NCBI GenBank assembly: GCA_021808875.1
Contig: JAKBAU010000115.1
Coordinates: 1 to 10,154, forward strand
DNA: 10,154 bases
Source of the DNA: Pseudomonadota bacterium
Lineage (GTDB): Bacteria > Pseudomonadota > Alphaproteobacteria > Micropepsales > Micropepsaceae
Direction of reading: 5' to 3'
In this document: one piece after another, positions 6,026-10,154 of the stretch
Layout: each line of letters starts with the position of its first letter
Position numbering within the stretch: position 1 is the first letter of the stretch
The notes under the pieces: generated by a model
The model's database searches: none
What the model was told of the DNA's origin: nothing
The model's input: only the letters and a program-made list of their open reading frames with translations
Made by a program: the position numbers and the translations under genes

Positions 6026-7447
6026 ATGAAGGAGTATGCCGAGCACGATGGACTTGGACTTGCCAGCCTTGTGCGCAACAAGGATGTCAGTGCGAGTGAA
6101 CTCGTTGAAGAAGCGATCCGGCGCGCTGAACGCGCCCAGCCAAAGCTGAATGCCGTGGTGTTTCGCGACTATGATGGGGCTCGTGCGGCCGCCAAGGCGC
6201 CCCCGTCAGGCCCGTTCATGGGTGTCCCCTTCTTTCTCAAGGACATCTTCGGCCTCGCCAAGGGCATGCCCACACGGCAGGCCAGCCGCTTCATGCCGCC
6301 GGTGCCAAGCGATCACGACAGCGAACTGACACACCGCTTCCGCAAGGCCGGGCTCCTGCCGCTGGGCAAAACCAACGTTCCCGAATTCGGGCTGGTGGCG
6401 ACCACGGAATCAAAGCTGTACGGCCCCGCGCACAATCCGTGGAAGTTCAGCCACTCCACAGGTGGTTCGTCCGGTGGCTCAGCAGCCCTGGTGGCCGCAG
6501 GCGTGGTGCCTCTGGCCCATGCCAATGATGGCGGTGGATCGATCCGCATTCCCGCCTCTGCCTGCGGATTGGTGGGCCTCAAGCCGACGCGCGGACGCAC
6601 CAGCTTTGCGCCGGATTTTGGCGATCCTCTCGACGGCCTGGCCAGTGACCTGGTGGTCAGCCGCTCGGTGCGCGACACTGCAGCTGTCCTCGATGCGGTC
6701 CAGGGCAATGTCCTTGGTGATCCCTACTGGGCGCCGCCACCCTCGCCCTCCTATCTGAACGCCATCGAAAGGCCACCCGTCGCCCTGCGCATCGGTTTTG
6801 CCACCACCACCCTCGACGGCCAGTCCCTTCATCCTGACTGTGTCGCAGCGGTCAAAAATGCCGCAAAGCTTCTTGAAGGCCTCGGTCATCACGTCGAAGA
6901 AGCCGCGCCCAAACTTGACCAGGCGACCCTCGTGCCAGGCTTCATGGCCTATTGGTGCGCGCATCTTGCGGTCGGCATCGATACGATAGCGCAGATGACC
7001 GGACAAACGCCGAGCCGGGAAAATTTTGAAGGCATGACCTGGGGGCTCTACCAGGCAGGCAAAGCGGTCAGCGCGGTGCAATATCTGACGGCCAAGGGTG
7101 CGCTGCAGATGGCCTCACGCGAGGCGGCAGGCTTCCATCAAACCTATGACGTCTGGCTGACCCCGGTGCTGGGACGCCCGCCTGTGCCGCTCGGCAGCTT
7201 CAATTTTGACGAAACCGATCCGGTCAAGGCATTTGCGCCCATGGTCGACTATGTTCCCTTCACCGCCATGCAGAACGCCACCGGTCAGCCCGCAATCAAT
7301 GTGCCGCTCTACTGGAACGGCGAGGGACTGCCGATCGGCACGCAGTTCGTCGGCCGCTACGGTGCAGAAGACCTCCTGCTTCAGCTCGCCCGCCAGCTCG
7401 AACAGGCACAACCCTGGGCGCAGCGCTACCGCGCCATCGAGCTCTGA
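6026..7447 (+). CDS. Amidase-signature hydrolase, copy 1
   Basis: The family hydrolyses amide bonds with a Lys-cisSer-Ser triad. All three are present in this 473-residue protein: Lys72 in GVPFFLKD, Ser148 in GGSSGGSAA and nucleophile Ser172 in DGGGSIRIPA, with the standard 24 residues between the serines. Also seen are GKTNVPEFG and CGLVGLKPTRGR. There is no signal peptide, so it is cytoplasmic. GatA is unlikely, since gatC and gatB are not beside it. The sequence reads more like catabolic amidases of the 6-aminohexanoate-cyclic-dimer hydrolase/aryl acylamidase type, but the substrate is unknown. The ATG at 6026 has GGGGA 7 bases upstream; an out-of-frame ATG lies at 6021. It is the first gene of a three-amidase run and ends one base before copy 2. 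By eye it is closest to copy 2, which has the same length. Confidence 0.96.
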   Translation: MKEYAEHDGLGLASLVRNKDVSASELVEEAIRRAERAQPKLNAVVFRDYDGARAAAKAPPSGPFMGVPFFLKDIFGLAKGMPTRQASRFMPPVPSDHDSELTHRFRKAGLLPLGKTNVPEFGLVATTESKLYGPAHNPWKFSHSTGGSSGGSAALVAAGVVPLAHANDGGGSIRIPASACGLVGLKPTRGRTSFAPDFGDPLDGLASDLVVSRSVRDTAAVLDAVQGNVLGDPYWAPPPSPSYLNAIERPPVALRIGFATTTLDGQSLHPDCVAAVKNAAKLLEGLGHHVEEAAPKLDQATLVPGFMAYWCAHLAVGIDTIAQMTGQTPSRENFEGMTWGLYQAGKAVSAVQYLTAKGALQMASREAAGFHQTYDVWLTPVLGRPPVPLGSFNFDETDPVKAFAPMVDYVPFTAMQNATGQPAINVPLYWNGEGLPIGTQFVGRYGAEDLLLQLARQLEQAQPWAQRYRAIEL

Positions 7448-7448
7448 C

Positions 7449-8870
7449 ATGGGCTTTGCAGAATATCCCACCCTCGATGGGCTCGCACTGGCCGAGCTCA
7501 TCGCCCGCAAAGAGATCAGCGCAAGCGAGGCCATCGACAACGCCATCGCACGGGCCGAGGCACTAAATCCCAAATTGAATGCCATCGTCTTTAAGGACTT
7601 CGAGGCTGCGCGCAAACAGGCCGCAGCGGCGCCCTCGGCGCCGTTTCACGGCGTCCCCACCTTGCTCAAGGACATGAGCGCGGGCGCCAAGGGCATGCCC
7701 ACGCGTCTGGGCTCGGCGATGACCCCCGCCCGTCCGGCAGATCACGATTCGGTCGTGGTCGCACGCCTGCGTGCGGCCGGCATTGTTCCACTCGGAAAGA
7801 CCAACGTCCCAGAGTTCGGCATTCTGCCCACGACCGAATCCAAGCTCTATGGTGCGGCCCGCAATCCCTGGAATCTCGCGCATTCAACCGGTGGCTCATC
7901 AGGCGGATCGGCCGCGGCCGTCGCCGCCGGCATCGTCCCCTTCGCCCATGCGACAGACGGTGGGGGCTCGATCCGCATTCCCGCGTCGTGCAACGGTCTT
8001 GTTGGCCTCAAGGTCAGTCGTGGACGCGTGCCGCAAGGCCCCGACGGCACCGATCGCATGCTTGGACTTTCCGTCGATCACGTGGTGAGCCGGACAGTGC
8101 GCGACAGTGCCGCCCTGCTTGATCTTTTTGCCAAGCCGGATTTTGGCGATCCGTATTTTGCCCTTCCCGCACCGCACTCCTATCTGGCGGCGCTGCACGA
8201 ACCCGCAAGGCGCCTGCGCATCGGCATGACCTGCCGTCTGCCCAATGGCCGCCCCCTGCACAGCGAAGTCGACGCCGCCATCCGCCATGCCGCCAAACTC
8301 TGTGAGGCGCTTGGCCATCACGTAGAGGAAGCCTCTCCCGTCCTGGATCACGAGCTCATGGTCAAAGCCTTCATGACACTGTGGGCCGCAGGCACCGCAT
8401 TTGGGGTTGAGGGGCTGGCGCGTGCCACCGGACAAACCCCGTCCACAGACGTCCTGGAAGGACTGACATTTGCGCTCTATCAGCGCGGCCTTGGCATCAG
8501 CGCAGTTGAACAGAGCTGGGCCCAGCAGAGTCTCTACATGAGCGCCCGCAGCACCGCACGCTTTCACGAAACCTATGATTTGTGGCTAAGCCCGGTGCTC
8601 TCAGCTCCGCCCATCAAACTTGGTATCATCGATGTGGATGAGCAGGACTTGCAGAAAGCCTTTGCTCCCATCATCGACTATGCGCCCTTCACCGCCGCGG
8701 TAAACGGAACCGGCCAGCCAGCCATTTCATTGCCCCTGCACTGGACCAAGGACGGACTTCCGGTCGGCGTGCAATTTGTGGCACGTCATAGCTCGGAAAT
8801 GCTTTTGCTGCAGTTCGCAGCCGAACTCGAAGAGGCCGCAGCCTGGTCTTCGCGGAAGCCTGTCATCTGA
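7449..8870 (+). CDS. Amidase-signature hydrolase, copy 2
   Basis: A 473-residue paralogue of copy 1 with the full triad: Lys74 in GVPTLLKD, Ser150 in GGSSGGSAA and Ser174 in DGGGSIRIPA. Both copies share KGMPTR after the catalytic lysine, TTESKLYG before the serine loop, and the GQTP segment near the middle, so they look like a duplication. The loop after the nucleophile differs (VPQGPDGTDR against TSFAPDFGDP), as does the region around 330-380, where substrate contacts are expected. The ATG at 7449 is chosen because MGFAEYPTLDGLALAELI matches the N-termini of copies 1 and 3; the frame is open further upstream, inside copy 1. The start follows the copy 1 stop by one base and has only a weak GAGCT-like ribosome site, suggesting translational coupling. 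Confidence 0.95.
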   Translation: MGFAEYPTLDGLALAELIARKEISASEAIDNAIARAEALNPKLNAIVFKDFEAARKQAAAAPSAPFHGVPTLLKDMSAGAKGMPTRLGSAMTPARPADHDSVVVARLRAAGIVPLGKTNVPEFGILPTTESKLYGAARNPWNLAHSTGGSSGGSAAAVAAGIVPFAHATDGGGSIRIPASCNGLVGLKVSRGRVPQGPDGTDRMLGLSVDHVVSRTVRDSAALLDLFAKPDFGDPYFALPAPHSYLAALHEPARRLRIGMTCRLPNGRPLHSEVDAAIRHAAKLCEALGHHVEEASPVLDHELMVKAFMTLWAAGTAFGVEGLARATGQTPSTDVLEGLTFALYQRGLGISAVEQSWAQQSLYMSARSTARFHETYDLWLSPVLSAPPIKLGIIDVDEQDLQKAFAPIIDYAPFTAAVNGTGQPAISLPLHWTKDGLPVGVQFVARHSSEMLLLQFAAELEEAAAWSSRKPVI

Positions 8871-8877
8871 ACCACAA

Positions 8878-8889
8878 GGGATCCTCATC
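8878..8889 (+). promoter_or_regulatory. Ribosome binding site of amidase copy 3
   Basis: AAGGGA (8877-8882) precedes the ATG at 8890 by about 7 bases in the 19-base gap after copy 2. Copy 3 therefore has its own initiation signal, unlike copy 2. Confidence 0.55.
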
Positions 8890-10154
8890 ATGGCTTTTGC
8901 AGAGTATGCCCGCTACGACGCCACCGGTCTTGCCCATCTCGTGCGCAAAGGTGAGGTCAGTCCGCGTGAACTTGTCGAAGAAGCCATCAGCCGTGTCGAA
9001 CGTCACAATCCCAAGCTCAATGCCGTGGTCTACAAAGCCTATGACGAGGCTCGCGCCACGGCCAGCGCCGCACTGCCCGATGGTCCCTTCAAGGGTGTTC
9101 CGTTCCTCATCAAGGACATCAATGTGCCGGTGAAGAATTGGCCGATGAGCAATGGCTCGGCCTATCTTAAAGGCTATGTCAGCAATGACGATTGTGAGCT
9201 CACGCATCGCTATCGCCGCAGCGGCGTGGTCCTCTTGGGCAAGACCAACACACCGGAATTCGGCATCCCGGGCACCACGGAAGGACGCTATCTGGGGATT
9301 TGCCGCAATCCCTGGAATCCTGAGCACTCCTCGGGAGGTTCGTCGGGCGGCGCCGCGGCGGCCGTGGCAAGCGCCATGGTCCCAATGGCCCATGGTTCCG
9401 ACGGCCTCGGTTCCATTCGTATTCCCGCAGCGCAGTGCGGCCTGGTCGGTCTGAAGCCAACCCAGGGGCGCAATCCCGGCGGACCGGATGATGGTGGGCG
9501 CGCCCATGGCTTCATCGTCGACCACGTACTGACGCGCTCAATGCGCGACAGTGCAGCCATGCTTGATGCCACAGCGGATCCTGAAGATGACGCCCCCTAT
9601 GCGCCCTTGCACAAAGGCCGTCCCTTCGTCGAAGAGCTTGAGGTTCCGGTGGGCCGGCTGCGCATTGCCTTTACCATGGAAGTGCCACGCGAAACCCCGC
9701 CCCATGCCGATATCGCGCGGGTCTTCGAGAGCACCGTAAAGCTGCTTGGTGAGCTTGGTCACACCATGATCGAGCGCCCACGCCTTGGTGTAGACTGGCG
9801 CACGCTCTACCGCGCGCAAGCCTGCGTGTCAGGTGCCATGTTCGCAGCCTCCGTGGCGCAGTGGACGCAAATCCTGGGGCGGGCACCGCGCGATGACGAC
9901 TTTGAACCCCTGGCGCGCGCGTCCTGGCACAGCAGCCAGAAGCTTTCGAGCGAGCAGATCGGCTGGGGCTTTCAGACCTTGCGGCGGATGACCCGCGAGC
10001 TTTTGCGCCAATGGCGGGATTTTGATGTCCTGCTGTCGCCCACGACGCTGACGCCACCTCCCAAAATCGGCCATCTGGATCCCGTTGGCGTCGACCCGCG
10101 CGAGTTCCACCGTCGCCAAAGCTATGTGTTCGGCTACACCCCGCCGGCCAACAT
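8890..10154 (+). CDS. Amidase-signature hydrolase, copy 3 (3' end outside window)
   Basis: There are 421 visible residues and the frame is still open at the right edge; by comparison with its neighbours some 50-80 residues are missing. The triad is Lys75 in GVPFLIKD, Ser151 in GGSSGGAAA and Ser175 in DGLGSIRIPA, again 24 apart. It is the most divergent copy. It has VKNWPMSNGSAY where the others have KGMPTR, GTTEGRYLG instead of TTESKLYG, Leu173 in place of Gly in the nucleophile loop, and a Trp/Arg-rich segment after about residue 300. The N-terminus MAFAEYARYDATGLAHLV aligns with copies 1 and 2 and supports this start. It probably hydrolyses a different amide in the same pathway; the substrate is unknown. 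Confidence 0.94.
   Translation, partial: MAFAEYARYDATGLAHLVRKGEVSPRELVEEAISRVERHNPKLNAVVYKAYDEARATASAALPDGPFKGVPFLIKDINVPVKNWPMSNGSAYLKGYVSNDDCELTHRYRRSGVVLLGKTNTPEFGIPGTTEGRYLGICRNPWNPEHSSGGSSGGAAAAVASAMVPMAHGSDGLGSIRIPAAQCGLVGLKPTQGRNPGGPDDGGRAHGFIVDHVLTRSMRDSAAMLDATADPEDDAPYAPLHKGRPFVEELEVPVGRLRIAFTMEVPRETPPHADIARVFESTVKLLGELGHTMIERPRLGVDWRTLYRAQACVSGAMFAASVAQWTQILGRAPRDDDFEPLARASWHSSQKLSSEQIGWGFQTLRRMTRELLRQWRDFDVLLSPTTLTPPPKIGHLDPVGVDPREFHRRQSYVFGYTPPAN

Larger units (their letters stand above)
6026..10154 (+). other. Predicted operon of three tandem amidase paralogues
   Basis: Three amidase-signature genes lie head to tail with gaps of 1 and 19 bases and no promoter or terminator visible between them, so a single transcript from the palindrome-bearing promoter is likely. 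Copies 1 and 2 look like the more recent pair; copy 3 split earlier. No transporter, regulator or further enzyme is in view; the operon may continue beyond the right edge. Confidence 0.75.

Noticed and set aside
6026..7447. Amidase copy 1 as GatA of the glutamyl-tRNA amidotransferase
   Set aside because: The triad is shared by the whole family; there is no gatC or gatB beside it, and two paralogues follow directly, which fits catabolic amidases better.
7899..8567. Minus-strand frames of about 200-220 codons opposite the amidases (also 6479-7081 and 8863-9525)
   Set aside because: They recur at matching places opposite all paralogues because the sense codons are conserved there. None has family motifs.

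Overview
The window looks like chromosomal DNA from a GC-rich alphaproteobacterium. Three things point there: an exact GTTC-N7-GTTC box, the alphaproteobacterial LexA/SOS operator, in front of uvrA; a UvrA whose first zinc module has CPVS and whose second P-loop reads GVSGGGKST; and an SSB that opens with [15 protein letters not shown] and ends in DDEIPF. I cannot name the genus. No IS element with clear ends, CRISPR array, rRNA or tRNA gene was found.

Layout. Positions 1-1048 (minus strand) hold ssb, followed 4 bases later by a secreted or lipid-anchored trypsin-like serine protease that runs off the left edge. Positions 1049-1881 are an unusually long gap (about 830 bases) between the divergent ssb and uvrA genes. 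It contains the uvrA promoter with its SOS box, a stretch able to fold into nested stems, and a few protein-like scraps that may be decayed genes. Positions 1882-4806 are a complete uvrA. A six-helix membrane protein of unknown function (4831-5697, minus) converges on it. The 328 bases between that gene and the next are rich in inverted repeats: four possible stem-loops in the leader of the membrane-protein gene, and a perfect 17-bp palindrome in front of the amidase cluster. From 6026 to the right edge lie three consecutive amidase-signature hydrolases in the same direction. They are separated by 1 and 19 bases; the third is cut by the window edge.

How it fits together. The left half is DNA maintenance: SSB protects single-stranded DNA, and UvrA starts nucleotide excision repair under apparent LexA control. 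The right half appears to be a catabolic or detoxifying operon of three paralogous amide hydrolases with intact Lys-Ser-Ser triads, probably controlled by a repressor at the palindrome. Its substrate cannot be read from the sequence. The most interesting items are the tandem amidase expansion with its putative operator, the structured leader of the membrane-protein gene, and the cryptic 830-base ssb-uvrA gap. I see nothing that amounts to a clearly new defence or mobile system.
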